Part shown: positions 1 to 9,092 of the stretch, one piece after another
How positions within the stretch are numbered: position 1 is the first letter of the stretch
How the letters are laid out: the number at the start of each line of letters is the position of its first letter
DNA from: Streptomyces narbonensis
Lineage (GTDB): Bacteria; Actinomycetota; Actinomycetes; Streptomycetales; Streptomycetaceae
Assembly: GCF_014649015.1 (NCBI RefSeq)
Contig: NZ_BMSF01000005.1
Coordinates: 310,001 to 374,000, forward strand
Length of the DNA: 64,000 nt
Reading direction: 5' to 3'
Notes under the pieces: generated by a model
Database searches by the model: none
What the model saw: only the letters and a program-made list of their open reading frames with translations
What the model was told of the DNA's origin: nothing
Translations under genes and position numbers: made by a program

Positions 1-2
1 TG

Positions 3-221
3 CACGCCGCGCGCCTCGGCCGGAACGAGATTGCCCGCCACGGGGCGAGGCGCTCGCACCGTCTCGGTCATCGCCACACCATCCGGGCGGCCGTCGAGCG
101 AGGCGAGTGGGTTTGCGCCCGGGAGGCCGTACAGGAGCTGTGTGGCGGTCTCCCGTCGTCTCCGTTGAGAGCCGCGGCCCGCCGGACGGAAACTCGGAGG
201 TACCCGCGCCCGCTCCTCTGA
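3..221 (+). CDS. Possible 3' end of a truncated upstream gene
   Basis: The frame is open from the window edge to a TGA at 219-221. For about the first 150 bases it has the G/C-rich third positions expected of coding DNA here. The predicted peptide is rich in Arg and His. I recognise no domain, and the gene would begin outside the window. The last 20 or so codons have poorer third-position bias, so the true end could differ. It lies just upstream of the AbiEii-type cassette and could belong to it. Confidence 0.3.
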   Translation, partial: HAARLGRNEIARHGARRSHRLGHRHTIRAAVERGEWVCAREAVQELCGGLPSSPLRAAARRTETRRYPRPLL

Positions 222-260
222 CAGACTCGCGGCGATACGCAAGTGGTTCCAGGGGTGGGG

Positions 261-854
261 ATGAACGAGGTTGACGACGTCTTCGAGACGCATGTGACGG
301 TGCGGTGCCGGACCGAGGGGGAGTTCACCCGCCTCCGCGCCTGGGCGGTGGACCGCGACCTGAAGGTCACCACCATCATCCTCGCGCGTGGCCGTACGCC
401 GGTCCAACCGATGCTGACCCTGCGCGGCCGCGCAGGTCATCCGGCAGTGGTGTCCGGGCTGCGAGAGGCCGGTTTCGAGCCGGGACGGGTCAAGGTGGAG
501 ACGGTGCCGTGGAGCGCGGAGCCGGCAGGCCCTGGCGGGGGCTACTACGAGCACCACGTCAAGCTGGCGCTGCCCGCCGCGTACGACCGGGTGGCGCTTG
601 AGGACCTCGTCGTGCCGCACGGCGCCCACGTGTCGTGGAACGCGCGCCGGGTGCTGCCGGGGCCGGGTGAGCGGCACGAACGGTTCGTGACCCAGCGGCA
701 CCCGGGCCCCGCGGACGCGGCGGGGCGCGCCTGCGACGCGCTCGTCGCGTCATTGATCGCCGCCGGACACGAGCCGGTGGCGGAGGAGCGGGAGTTCGTG
801 GTCTCCGACAGCGATCTGTCGTGGGACGAGGGCTGGCTGGAGGAGACCATATGA
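261..854 (+). CDS. Hypothetical protein with two repeated halves, partner of AbiEii-type gene
   Basis: A 197-residue cytoplasmic protein with no signal peptide or membrane segment. The ATG at 261 follows a purine-rich AGGGGTGGGG stretch. Residues about 6-80 and 95-190 look like two diverged copies of one alpha/beta unit. Each starts with a strand of the form HVxVxx or HHVKLxL, continues with a charged helix and an Arg-rich strand, and ends with an Ala-rich helix plus a Gly-His/Gly-Phe-Glu turn. Its TGA overlaps the ATG of the nucleotidyltransferase gene (ATGA), so the two are probably translationally coupled. I do not recognise the family. It does not resemble the winged-helix antitoxin AbiEi, the usual partner. 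A role as antitoxin or specificity subunit is inferred only from the coupling. Confidence 0.7.
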   Translation: MNEVDDVFETHVTVRCRTEGEFTRLRAWAVDRDLKVTTIILARGRTPVQPMLTLRGRAGHPAVVSGLREAGFEPGRVKVETVPWSAEPAGPGGGYYEHHVKLALPAAYDRVALEDLVVPHGAHVSWNARRVLPGPGERHERFVTQRHPGPADAAGRACDALVASLIAAGHEPVAEEREFVVSDSDLSWDEGWLEETI

Positions 855-1840
855 ACGAGAAGCAGTGGACGCCGTCTGTTCCTGACGGGCCCGACAGCCT
901 TACCGAGCCCATCACCGACCGCACGCGCCGCAGGAGCGAGGTTCCGCAGACCCTGACCGCGGGAGTCGGCGACGTGGCCACACGGCACCGGATCTTCGAC
1001 CCCGCGCTCAAGCACTTCGACGAGGCGTTCCGGCCCGCCGACGGGGTTGTCGAGGACCCGCAGCTGCGGGCCCGCTGGCAGACGGCCCGGCGCGCGGCGC
1101 TGGAGCTCGTCCTCGCGGCCGTCGCCGGGTCGCCGTGGGCCGGCTCCCTCGTGCTGCGCGGCAGCATGCTGATGGGGGCCTGGTTCGGCGACGCCGCCCG
1201 CGCCCCGAAGGACATCGACTTCGTCGTCGTCCCCGAGACCTGGCGCATCGAGGAGGCCCGTACCCGGACGATGCTCGACGGGATCGCCGTAGCGGCTGAG
1301 CGCCTGGCCGAGGAGCGTGGGACGGACCTGTCGATCTCGGCGGCCGGAGCCGTGTCCGAGTACATCTGGACGTACGAGCGGGTGCCCGGCCACCGTCTGG
1401 TCCTGCCGTGGACCGTCCCCGGTCTTCCCCGCGGCCAGGTCCAGCTCGACTTCGTCTTCAACGAGCGCCTCCCGACCCCTCCCCGCCCCGCTGAGGTCGC
1501 GGGCGTCCGCCTGTCGGCCGCGGACCGGGAGTCGTCCTTGGCCTGGAAGCTCATGTGGCTGAGCTGCGACATGTATCCGCAGGCCAAGGATCTGTACGAC
1601 GCGGTCCTCCTCGCCGAGAGCTGCACCCCGCCCCTCGCCCTCCTGGAAGCGGTGCTGCGCGAGGCGGACGAGTGGCCGGGCCGTCCGGACGAGCCGCTCA
1701 ACCTGGCGGTGTTCGAGAACGCCGTCCGCGAGGTCGACTGGACGGGCTTCGACGACGCGCACCCCGACACGGAGGCCGCCCGGCGCGACCTCGGCGCCCG
1801 TCTGCTGTCCGCGCTGGCTCCGATACTGGGGACCGCCTAA
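851..1840 (+). CDS. AbiEii/AbiGii-type nucleotidyltransferase toxin family protein
   Basis: A 329-residue protein of the DNA polymerase beta-like nucleotidyltransferase fold. Visible motifs are the GS motif in LRGSMLMGAWFG (residues about 103-114), the metal-binding pair in KDIDFVVV, a third acidic strand in VQLDFVF, and the later Lys motif AWKLMWL followed by KDLYD, as in COG2253 AbiEii/MenT toxins. Family members transfer nucleotides to tRNA or other targets and act as toxins or abortive-infection effectors. The N-terminal 80 residues are not part of the catalytic fold and are Pro/Arg-rich. The start overlaps the upstream stop by 4 bases. No recognisable AbiEi antitoxin is adjacent, which is unusual. 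Family assignment is fairly secure; substrate and biological role are unknown. Confidence 0.8.
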   Translation: MNEKQWTPSVPDGPDSLTEPITDRTRRRSEVPQTLTAGVGDVATRHRIFDPALKHFDEAFRPADGVVEDPQLRARWQTARRAALELVLAAVAGSPWAGSLVLRGSMLMGAWFGDAARAPKDIDFVVVPETWRIEEARTRTMLDGIAVAAERLAEERGTDLSISAAGAVSEYIWTYERVPGHRLVLPWTVPGLPRGQVQLDFVFNERLPTPPRPAEVAGVRLSAADRESSLAWKLMWLSCDMYPQAKDLYDAVLLAESCTPPLALLEAVLREADEWPGRPDEPLNLAVFENAVREVDWTGFDDAHPDTEAARRDLGARLLSALAPILGTA

Positions 1841-1905
1841 ACCGTTTCCTTCGGATCTGCCGGCAGATTGTGCTGAGTAGAGCTGCGTGGACGATCATTG
1901 GGGCC

Positions 1906-2472
1906 GTGAGCACGGATTATTGGGCGGTCCTCGGGGACTCCGAGCGGGATCAGTGGCGGTACGTCCCCCTCCAGACCATTGGGCCGCTGAGTTTTGGAAT
2001 GAGTCGGGAGGACGCCGCTGCCACCATGGAGGGGCAGGGCTTCGCTGCGACGCCGCACAACATGGGCGGCTGGCAGGCGACGGGACGTACGCAGTGGCGA
2101 GTCGAGTTCTCCAAGCCGCAGCCGGCCAGGAGAAGCCGACCAGCGGTGAAGTGCTACTTCGTCGAAGGTGCGGGATTGACGTGTGTGCTGGTGGATGGAC
2201 GACTCGGCCCACAGGTCACCCATGAGGGAATCCGTCTGATCGGCAGGGTTCCCTCCGAACTTTTCGAGGACATGGAGTCCTACGCGATCCGGCACGACGT
2301 GGGGCTCCGGTCCACCGGGGGAGGCGAACTGATCGTCGACGGCTTCGAAATCGACCTGGGCGCACAGCGTGCCGGCGACGCCGTGGTGACCTGGGCGCTC
2401 TTCTGCAATCCCGGAGAGATCGCGGGTACATCCTGGGACATTGCCCCTGCAGAGGTCTGGCACCACTGGTAG
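1906..2472 (+). CDS. Hypothetical protein
   Basis: A 188-residue acidic cytoplasmic protein. I chose GTG 1906 because it gives an N-terminus reading VSTDYWAVLGDSE, and codon bias is poor upstream. It contains the segment PLSFGMSREDAAATMEGQGF, a pattern seen in orphan Streptomyces proteins whose beta-rich domain begins after a short linker. No catalytic motif, signal peptide or membrane segment is visible. It follows the AbiEii-type gene by 65 bases on the same strand, so it may be in the same transcript. It could be an immunity or antitoxin-like protein, but that is speculation. Confidence 0.6.
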   Translation: MSTDYWAVLGDSERDQWRYVPLQTIGPLSFGMSREDAAATMEGQGFAATPHNMGGWQATGRTQWRVEFSKPQPARRSRPAVKCYFVEGAGLTCVLVDGRLGPQVTHEGIRLIGRVPSELFEDMESYAIRHDVGLRSTGGGELIVDGFEIDLGAQRAGDAVVTWALFCNPGEIAGTSWDIAPAEVWHHW

Positions 2473-3686
2473 GGCCCAGGCTCAGCCGCCACCGCCCGAG
2501 GCCCTCGCCCGTCGACCGTGTCTGTCGGCGGCTCTGGCGTTAAGCGTCGTCGCGCCCGCCCAGGCCGCCCCCGACGGCCTGACCCCGGTGCTGGACCGGG
2601 CCGCGCTGCGCGCCGCGATCGAACCGCGTCCGGGTGACAGCGCGGCCGGCGTAGTAGCGGAAGCACACAGGAACGGGGAGACGTGGCGGGGCGCGGCCGG
2701 GGACGTCGTGACCGGCCGGCACGTCTCACCGCGCGCGCATTTCAGGATCGGCAGCGTCACCAAGACGATGGAGGCGGTGATCCTGCTCCAGCTGTCCGCC
2801 GAGGACCGCGTCGACCTGGACGACAGCGTCCAGCTCTATCTGCCCGGCCTGTTGCCGGAGGACCGGTTCAAGGAGCCGATCAGTGTGCGACAGCTGCTCG
2901 ACCACACCAGCGGACTCCCGCACGACCTGGAGGGCGCGCCGGCCTCCACGCCGGACGAGGAGATCGAGCAGCGGATGGACTACGTGACTTTCGACGAGGT
3001 GATCCGCAAGACACTCCGCCCCGAAGGCCGGCCCGGCCCGGGGCCGTGCTTCAGCCCCGGCACTCGACAGGAGTACAACTCCTTCGGCTACCGCATCGCA
3101 GGCAAGCTCATCGAGGAGATCACCGGGCATTCGTACCAGTACGAGGCAGTCACCCGCATCCTCAGGCCGCTGAGGATGCGGGACACACGACCCACCGTCC
3201 CGAACCGAGCCACCCCCGTGCCCCGGCCGTACCTGCCCGGCTACCTGGCAGGCAACGGCGGCGACCTCGTCGACGTCAACGTACAAGGCGGGCTGCCCGC
3301 GAGCATGACAGCTACGACGGCGGACCTGGACCGGTTCATATCCGGCTTGTTCGACGGCCCACTGCTGCGCCCGGCGCAGGCCGCCGAACTGTTCACGGTG
3401 CCGAAGGGCGAGGATGGCAAGCCCTCTGCCGTACATGGACGGCTCCCACTGCAACACGGGGCCTGGCAAGGGCACAGCCTGCTTCAGCGTGGGGTTGATG
3501 TCCACGCCGCTGCCTGACGGGACGCTCCTGTGGGGCAAGACCGGATCGGATCCGGGGTACCGCAGTGGTGTCTTCGCTTCCCGGGATCTCGGCTTGCGCG
3601 CGGTCTACGCGGTGGGTACCGCCGGGCCCGTCGACGGGGTCCCTGCGGCTGCCCAACGACTGGCCGTGACGGCATTCGGCAGCTGA
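2441..3686 (+). pseudogene. Secreted serine hydrolase (beta-lactamase/DD-peptidase fold), frameshifted
   Basis: The first frame carries a signal-like hydrophobic stretch ending AQAAPDG, the catalytic SxxK motif as SVTK, and the second motif as YNSFGY. After GEDGK near 3420 the family sequence continues in another frame as PYMDGSHCN and then LLWGKTGSDPGYRSG, which supplies the third (KTG) motif and ends at 3686. The active site is therefore split over two frames, indicating a +1-type frameshift or a sequencing error. The start is unclear: only a TTG at 2441 lies in frame, overlapping the previous gene, so the 5' end may also be damaged. A TTA codon in the signal region would make translation bldA-dependent. 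The intact relative would cleave D-Ala-D-Ala or esters outside the cell. Confidence 0.75.
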
Positions 3687-3768
3687 TCAGCTTGTGCGCT
3701 GCTGCGCCGCCCCCGCCCGCTCGATGTCCGGGAGGCAGGGCGGCAGAAGGCCGTCCGGGAAGAACGTT

Positions 3769-4449
3769 TCATGCGCTCGGCGTCAGACGGGCCGCGTACC
3801 CGCCCATGCCGCCCAGTACGCCCGCGGCCGCGACCAGCAGGGCCACGGTGATGCTCACCTGCAGCAGCACGGTGCCGATCGCCGCGCCGGTCAGGACCGC
3901 CGCCAGCCCCGCGAGCCGATAGAGCTGGTACGGGTCACCCGGCCCGCTGCCGAGCGCCGAGTACCTGATCCACGTGACGAGGGTGCCCGTGACGAGGGTG
4001 GTGTTGAGGACGCCCCCGAGCCGCCACATCGTCGCGCTGCGCACCCCCATGGCCAGCGCGGTCGAGGCGATCACCGCGTAGTGCCGAGGAGACGGCTCTC
4101 CCACGACGGACGGCAGGCCGAGCGCGGCCAGCGCCCCGGTCACGAGCAGGGCCGCCGCGACGACGGCCGAGGTGAAGATCCACCGCCGGGGCCTGCCCCC
4201 CCATGCCACCCCCAGGCGGCTGCTTGCGACAGCGCCCACGGCGAACGCGGCGAGTGCCGTGAACGACGCGAGGGGTGCCAGGCCTTCGCCCCCGGCCAGG
4301 GCGAAGCCGAGGAAGAGGATGTTGCCGGTCATGAACGCCGTGAAGATCTGGCCGAGGCCGAGGAAGGCCACCGCGTCCACGATCCCCGTGACCGCGGTCA
4401 GAGCGACGAGCACCTTGGGCCGCGGATCGGCAGGAGCGGATACGGACAT
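3769..4449 (-). CDS. DUF1275/YoaK family membrane protein
   Basis: A 226-residue integral membrane protein with about six hydrophobic segments. The signature LGLGQIFTAFMTGNILFLG near residue 30 and the later GGVLNTTLVTGTLVTW repeat are diagnostic of DUF1275 (YoaK), a family of unknown transport-like function. ATG 4449 is preceded by AGGAAGG at a good distance, which decides the start. It is monocistronic, with no obvious functional partner. Confidence 0.88.
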   Translation of the reverse strand: MSVSAPADPRPKVLVALTAVTGIVDAVAFLGLGQIFTAFMTGNILFLGFALAGGEGLAPLASFTALAAFAVGAVASSRLGVAWGGRPRRWIFTSAVVAAALLVTGALAALGLPSVVGEPSPRHYAVIASTALAMGVRSATMWRLGGVLNTTLVTGTLVTWIRYSALGSGPGDPYQLYRLAGLAAVLTGAAIGTVLLQVSITVALLVAAAGVLGGMGGYAARLTPSA

Positions 4450-4994
4450 GGTCACGCCTTCCTGACCCGGACGAGGGGAGCGAACGCCGGGGACACCGAC
4501 GACTCCCCGTCGGACGCGAACCCGAGCACTGTCCGCGCGCGGTCCATACGAGCACCCTGACCCCGGCGCTCCGAACCCATCCAAGAGGGCTGATCACCCA
4601 GCGCGACGACATCACGGAATTCGAAGGGGACGTGCACAGCCTCATAGCGCTGGGCCTCGTGCCTGCGTCGGCCAGGGGGCCTGGCCCGCGCACTCACCCG
4701 ATCGCTGCTGCCGTGCCTCAAGGCTGCACAGGTAGGCGTCCCGTCGTCGGCCCCGGCGGACCGGTCGTGCCGAGCGGCCTGCCCGGCCCCGGCGGCGGCC
4801 CGAGTCGCACCCGTGACCTGCGGAAAGATCCACGACGGGGTTTCCACCGATTTCGTCGCCACACGCACAGGATCGTCACCGAACCGACATACCGAGCGGT
4901 CGGAAACCCCTTACGGAAGAGCTATACCCATGAGTAACGTACGCGGACCACCAGCGCCACCCGCCCGTTCCCGGGGCGGCAAGGAGCAAGATCG

Positions 4995-5597
4995 ATGTCG
5001 TACCACCAGCCTTTCCCCGGCCCACCGCCCGTACCCCGGCGCCCGGATGCCGGACGGCACCGCCAAGAGGCGGCGTCTCAGTCCTGGGAGGGCGGATCGT
5101 CGTCCTGGGGCACCGATCCACAGGCAGCCTGGGACTCGTCCCCGCGAGTGTGGGACTCCTCGCCGCAGGGCCGGGACTTCGCGCAGCAGCCCTGGGACGC
5201 GTCTCCGCAGCCGCAACCGCCCGCTGCCACCGACGATCGCGCTGATCTGCACCGGCTCGGATCGGCCTACCGCAGGCTCCGCCGCGTCGCCACCTTCACC
5301 GCGCTCGGCTACTTCGTCATCTTTCTTTTCCTGTCCGGCTACGCCCCCTCGATGATGACCGGCAACATCAGCGGTGGTCTCACCGCAGGCCTGGTTCTGG
5401 GTCTCCTCCAGCTGCCCGTGGCGCTGGCTGCGATCGCGCTGTACGAGCGGATCGCGCGCAAGAACGTCGACCCGCTCGCCGCGGCCATCCGCGAACGCGC
5501 CGAGCAGGCGGCCGCGGCAGCCGAGCCCCGGCCGGAACGCCCGAGCCGGTCCGCACGTCCCGTGTGGCAGCAGCCCTCCGGAGGTGCGCGCGCATGA
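4995..5597 (+). CDS. DUF485 small membrane protein, symporter partner
   Basis: A 200-residue protein. Residues 1-75 are a Pro/Gln/Ser-rich cytoplasmic tail with imperfect repeats around WDSSP. Residues 85-150 form the DUF485 domain with two membrane helices (YFVIFLFLSGYAPSMM and a Leu/Ala-rich second helix). An Ala/Arg-rich tail follows. DUF485 proteins such as YjcH sit beside ActP-type acetate symporters and are thought to help their assembly or activity. The stop overlaps the ATG of the symporter gene, giving tight coupling. ATG 4995 has AAGGAGC eight bases upstream. Family assignment is secure; the function is inferred from context. Confidence 0.87.
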   Translation: MSYHQPFPGPPPVPRRPDAGRHRQEAASQSWEGGSSSWGTDPQAAWDSSPRVWDSSPQGRDFAQQPWDASPQPQPPAATDDRADLHRLGSAYRRLRRVATFTALGYFVIFLFLSGYAPSMMTGNISGGLTAGLVLGLLQLPVALAAIALYERIARKNVDPLAAAIRERAEQAAAAAEPRPERPSRSARPVWQQPSGGARA

Positions 5598-7213
5598 CCA
5601 GCTTCAGCTCCGAGGCCCAGACCATGTCGCTGCTGGCGTTCATCGCGGTCATCACTGTCACGCTGCTGCTGTGCGTGATGACCGGCCCTGATCGTGACGA
5701 CCTGGGCGATTTCTACACCGGCTACCGCTCGCTCTCTCCCGTGCAGAGCGGCCTCGCGATCGCCGGCGACTACATCTCCGCCGGCACCGTGCTCGGCACC
5801 ATCGGCATCATCGCGCTCGTCGGCTACGACGGCGTCACGCTCGCCCTGAGCACCGTGCTCTCGCTGGTCCTGATGATGTTCCTGCTCGCCGAACCGCTGC
5901 GTAACGCCGGCCGGTTCACGATCGGCGACGTCTTCACCCGGCGTCTCCCGGGCCCCGCGGTACGGATCACCACAGCCATGGTCACCCTGACCGCACTGCT
6001 GCCGCTGGTCATCTTCCAGCTCGCGGGCGCCGGCGACCTCCTCTCCGTCGTCCTCGGCTTCGACTCCGACGGTTTCAAGACCGGGGCCATCGTGTTCCTG
6101 GGCCTGCTGATGATCGCGTACGCGGCGATCGGAGGCATGAAGGGCACCGCCTTCATCCAGATCGTCAAGACCGTCACCCTGCTCGGCGCGTCCCTCGCGA
6201 TCGCCGCGCTCATCCTCAACCGCTTCGACTTCAGCCTGCCCTCCCTGCTGGACGCCGCCAAGCAAGGCAGCGGGGCCGGAGACGCCTATCTCGCCTCCGG
6301 TCTGCAGTTCGGTGGCAACGAACTCGACATGATCAGCACTCAGTTGACGGTCGTGCTCGGTGCCGCGGTGCTGCCGCAGATCACCATGCGCATGTTCACC
6401 GCGCGCAGCGCGGCAGCCGTGCGGCGCTCGATGTCCTGGGCCGTGTCGACCGTCGTCGTGACCTGTCTGCTGATCGCCGTCATCGGCTTCGGCGCGGCCG
6501 CGATCGTCGGCCACAAGGGGATCGTCGCCGGCGACCCGCAGGGCAAGACGGCGTTCCTCATGGTCAGCCAGGCCGTCATGGGTACGGACCAGAGCGCCGT
6601 CGAGACACTGCTGTTCACGGCCGTGGCGACAGCCATCTTCCTCACGCTGCTGGCCTCGGTCGCCGGGATCACCCTCGCCTGCGCCAACACCCTGGCGCAC
6701 GACCTCATCACGCACGGGCTGCGCCGCAAGGCGCAACTGAAGGCCTCCACGGAGATGGCCATCGCCCGGACCGCCGCAGCGGGCGTCGGACTCGCGGCGA
6801 TCGCGATCGCCGCCGGTGCACGGCACCTGAACCTTCAGGCACTGCTCACCCTGTCGTTCTGCATCGGCGCGTCCGCGGTCGCACCGGCCCTCATCTACAG
6901 CCTCTTCTGGCGCCGCTACTCCCGTACGGGACTGCTCTGCACCCTCATCGTGGGCAGCGCCTCCGCGTTCATCCTGATGACCGGCAGCAACCTGGTGTCC
7001 GGATCGCCCCAGGCGATCTTCCCGGACCAGGACTTCAACTGGTTCCCGTTCACGACGTCGGGCATTCTCTCGGCCCCGCTGGGCTTCCTCGCGGGCTGGC
7101 TCGGCACGGTGCTCCGCGAACGCGACCCGGACGACCAGCGCCTGCGGTACGAAGCGGTGGAGGAGACGATCCTGGCCGGCACCCCCGCGGCGAACAGCGC
7201 CTCGGCGTCCTGA
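5594..7213 (+). CDS. Sodium:solute symporter, ActP-like cation/acetate family
   Basis: A 539-residue transporter with about 13 membrane helices. The N-terminal part, with FYTGYRSLSPVQSGLAIAGD followed by YISAGTVLG, matches the SSS family ActP branch, which imports short monocarboxylates such as acetate with Na+ or H+. Further family features are the helix GGMKGTAFIQIVKTVTLL and the motif around AAVLPQITMRMFTARSAAAVR. The ATG overlaps the DUF485 stop (ATGA), so the two form an operon. Substrate specificity cannot be read from the sequence; acetate or a related carboxylate is the likeliest. Confidence 0.88.
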   Translation: MTSFSSEAQTMSLLAFIAVITVTLLLCVMTGPDRDDLGDFYTGYRSLSPVQSGLAIAGDYISAGTVLGTIGIIALVGYDGVTLALSTVLSLVLMMFLLAEPLRNAGRFTIGDVFTRRLPGPAVRITTAMVTLTALLPLVIFQLAGAGDLLSVVLGFDSDGFKTGAIVFLGLLMIAYAAIGGMKGTAFIQIVKTVTLLGASLAIAALILNRFDFSLPSLLDAAKQGSGAGDAYLASGLQFGGNELDMISTQLTVVLGAAVLPQITMRMFTARSAAAVRRSMSWAVSTVVVTCLLIAVIGFGAAAIVGHKGIVAGDPQGKTAFLMVSQAVMGTDQSAVETLLFTAVATAIFLTLLASVAGITLACANTLAHDLITHGLRRKAQLKASTEMAIARTAAAGVGLAAIAIAAGARHLNLQALLTLSFCIGASAVAPALIYSLFWRRYSRTGLLCTLIVGSASAFILMTGSNLVSGSPQAIFPDQDFNWFPFTTSGILSAPLGFLAGWLGTVLRERDPDDQRLRYEAVEETILAGTPAANSASAS

Positions 7214-7370
7214 CGCGCACGCTCCGACGAAAAGGGCGCCCGGCCTGTCGCCGTAGCTGGGCGACCTTGGTGACGCGGCTCGTGATCGAAGGCTGTCGCG
7301 GTCCCCGCCTCCTGATTCGAAGCGCGCACTCGGGGCATGCGGGGGGTCCGGACGAAGGGGAGGACCTGAC

Positions 7371-8201
7371 ATGACAACAACCGGGTCGTCGTGGGCCGCC
7401 GCGAGGCGCGCGGCCGGGGGAGACGTCGTACGTACGGGCGCCCGGGTGGGTTTCGCGGCGCGCGGTGTGCTGTACCTGCTCGTCGGAGTTCTGGCTGTAC
7501 GCATCGGCCTGACGGGCACGAACGAGCAGGCCGACCGGGGCGGGGCCCTCACCGAGGTAGCCGCGACGCCCTTCGGGGCCGTCCTCCTGTGGGCCCTGGG
7601 CGTCGGACTCGCCGGGATGGCGGTGTGGCGGCTCTCCGAGGCGCTGTTCGGCTCGGCGGGACCCAAGGGCGACGGCGCGGGTAAACGCGCTCTGTCCGGC
7701 GCACGGTTCGTCTTCTACGGAGTCTCGTCGTTCCTCGTCCTGGCCTTCGCGGTCGGCGACCGGGGCAGCGGGGCCGGTTCCACGGACCGGCAGAGCCAGG
7801 ACATCACCGGGCGCCTTCTCGCTCTGCCCGGCGGGCAGTGGTGGGTGGGCGCCGCGGCCGCGGGCTTCCTCGGCGCGGGAATGTGGATCGCGGGCCGGGC
7901 GGCACTGCGCACGTACCGCGAGCACCTCACCTGGGGCCGGATGTCGAAGCACCAGCGGCGGTTCATGGACGTGACGGGTATCGCAGGAGGTGTGGGACGC
8001 GGGCTCGTCTTCGGTGCGGTCGGCTACTTCGGCCTGAGGGCGGCGGTCACCTTCGACCCGAAGGAGTCCAAGGGTATGGACGATGCCATCCGCTCCTTCG
8101 CCCAGACACCCGTCGGGCCGTGGCTTTTGGTCGCCGTGGCCGTCGGACTCGTCCTTTTCGGTGTGTTCTCCTTCGGTCAGTCCAAGTGGCGCGACGTCTG
8201 A
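7371..8201 (+). CDS. DUF1206 membrane protein
   Basis: A 276-residue membrane protein built from three repeats of a two-helix unit. Each repeat opens with a motif like GARVGFAARGVLYLLVG (residues 23-40) and recurs near FVFYGVSSFLVL and VGRGLVFGAVGYFGLRA. This three-fold repeat defines DUF1206, a family of unknown function found mostly in actinomycetes. The ATG follows a GGGGAGGACC leader. It lies 157 bases after the symporter, so independent transcription is possible. Confidence 0.85.
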   Translation: MTTTGSSWAAARRAAGGDVVRTGARVGFAARGVLYLLVGVLAVRIGLTGTNEQADRGGALTEVAATPFGAVLLWALGVGLAGMAVWRLSEALFGSAGPKGDGAGKRALSGARFVFYGVSSFLVLAFAVGDRGSGAGSTDRQSQDITGRLLALPGGQWWVGAAAAGFLGAGMWIAGRAALRTYREHLTWGRMSKHQRRFMDVTGIAGGVGRGLVFGAVGYFGLRAAVTFDPKESKGMDDAIRSFAQTPVGPWLLVAVAVGLVLFGVFSFGQSKWRDV

Positions 8202-8250
8202 GCCCCGTCGCACTCTGGCGAGCCGCTGTTTCTCGTCCTCGTTCGCCTCA

Positions 8251-8345
8251 CCCGGCTGCAACACCATCGTCGAGCTCGAATCCGACAAGGCGTGTGCGGT
8301 CATGGCCAGGGTGATGTGACGGTGCCATTCGGGGGAGCGGCAGTT
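8251..8345 (-). mobile_element. IS701-type transposase C-terminal fragment
   Basis: On the minus strand this stretch reads PEWHRHITLAMTAHAL and then a degenerate Ser-rich tail. The phrase WHRHITLAMxAHAF is characteristic of the C-terminus of IS701-family transposases. Only about 25 recognisable residues remain, with neither the catalytic region nor the ends. It is a remnant downstream of the DUF1206 gene. Confidence 0.55.
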
Positions 8346-8479
8346 CTCGCTCTTCAACAGAGTGGACGTTCCCTCCAGAGGAGTACCTTGGCCTGCACGG
8401 AGCCCGCCGCCGCGGGACCTGGCCGATCTGCGCAGGGCGGTGGGGACGCATGGACGGTTTACCACGACGAGGGATGAGC

Positions 8480-8505
8480 CTAGAACCTGTCCGGCCGATC
8501 ACTCC
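8480..8505. mobile_element. Likely terminal sequence of an IS5/IS427-type element
   Basis: CTAG at 8480-8483 is followed by AACCTGTCCGGCCGATCA. This resembles the ends of Streptomyces IS427-group elements that insert at CTAG, and parallels the intact element at 62 kb, which has CTAG followed by GACTTGTCTGAC. It may be the outer end of the decayed element whose transposase remnant starts at 9093. The sequence between them does not look like transposase, so the link is uncertain. Confidence 0.35.
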
Positions 8506-8586
8506 AGGTGCGCCGGGGCAAGAAGCCGCTCGCGCTGCCCCAGCAAGGGCTCGGATCACGACTACAGGAATACCGGCGTGGTGAGG

Positions 8587-9003
8587 TCAGGGCGCGAAGT
8601 ACCAGCAGTACAGGCTCAGGCCTCTCTCCGCACGCCTCATGGCTAGAGCTGACAGTCGCTCAAGGAGGTCGACGGCATCGTCCGACCCGATCTCATCGCC
8701 CATCTCGGAGACGATCTCGGCCCACGTGAGAGCGGTGGCTCTGAGCTGATCCGTTCCTGCATTGGCCAGGGCTGTCGAGAGCGTCTGCGAAACAGCGAAG
8801 ACAGTGAAGCCGTCGTTGGCCATGGGCACCACGTGCCGGAGCGGACTCTCCGCCCCCGTCAGCAGAGCTTCCCACCTCGGGACTGCGTCATCCGGATAGA
8901 TGCCGTCACACGGCACGGCAGGAAAATCATGGCTCTTGCGCGGTCCTACCCGCACTGCTGACTCGTCGCCCTCAGCAAGGAAGAACTCTCCTACAAGCAC
9001 CAT
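8587..9003 (-). CDS. Hypothetical protein inside IS debris
   Basis: A 138-residue acidic cytoplasmic protein beginning MVLVGEFFLAEGDESAVRV and ending in an Arg/Tyr/Trp-containing tail. Codon bias is good throughout. The C-terminal half is helical, with a DDAVDLLERLSAL stretch. No family is recognised. The start at 9003 is preferred over an in-frame ATG at 9081 because the intervening sequence has poor coding character and overlaps the IS5-type remnant. It lies between two insertion-sequence fragments, so it may be a passenger or an interrupted locus. Confidence 0.55.
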   Translation of the reverse strand: MVLVGEFFLAEGDESAVRVGPRKSHDFPAVPCDGIYPDDAVPRWEALLTGAESPLRHVVPMANDGFTVFAVSQTLSTALANAGTDQLRATALTWAEIVSEMGDEIGSDDAVDLLERLSALAMRRAERGLSLYCWYFAP

Positions 9004-9092
9004 CTGCTGATGATGCCATGTCTCGGTACCCCCGAGCCCGACCGAGTGACTGCTCCGCCGCCGGGGCGTGATTGGGTGCATGGGGCGGGGTG

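Noticed and set aside
5339..7666. A 775-codon minus-strand frame opposite the symporter
   Set aside because: It is antisense to a well-supported transporter. The charged Arg/Glu/Gly repeats are typical of GC-rich shadow frames.
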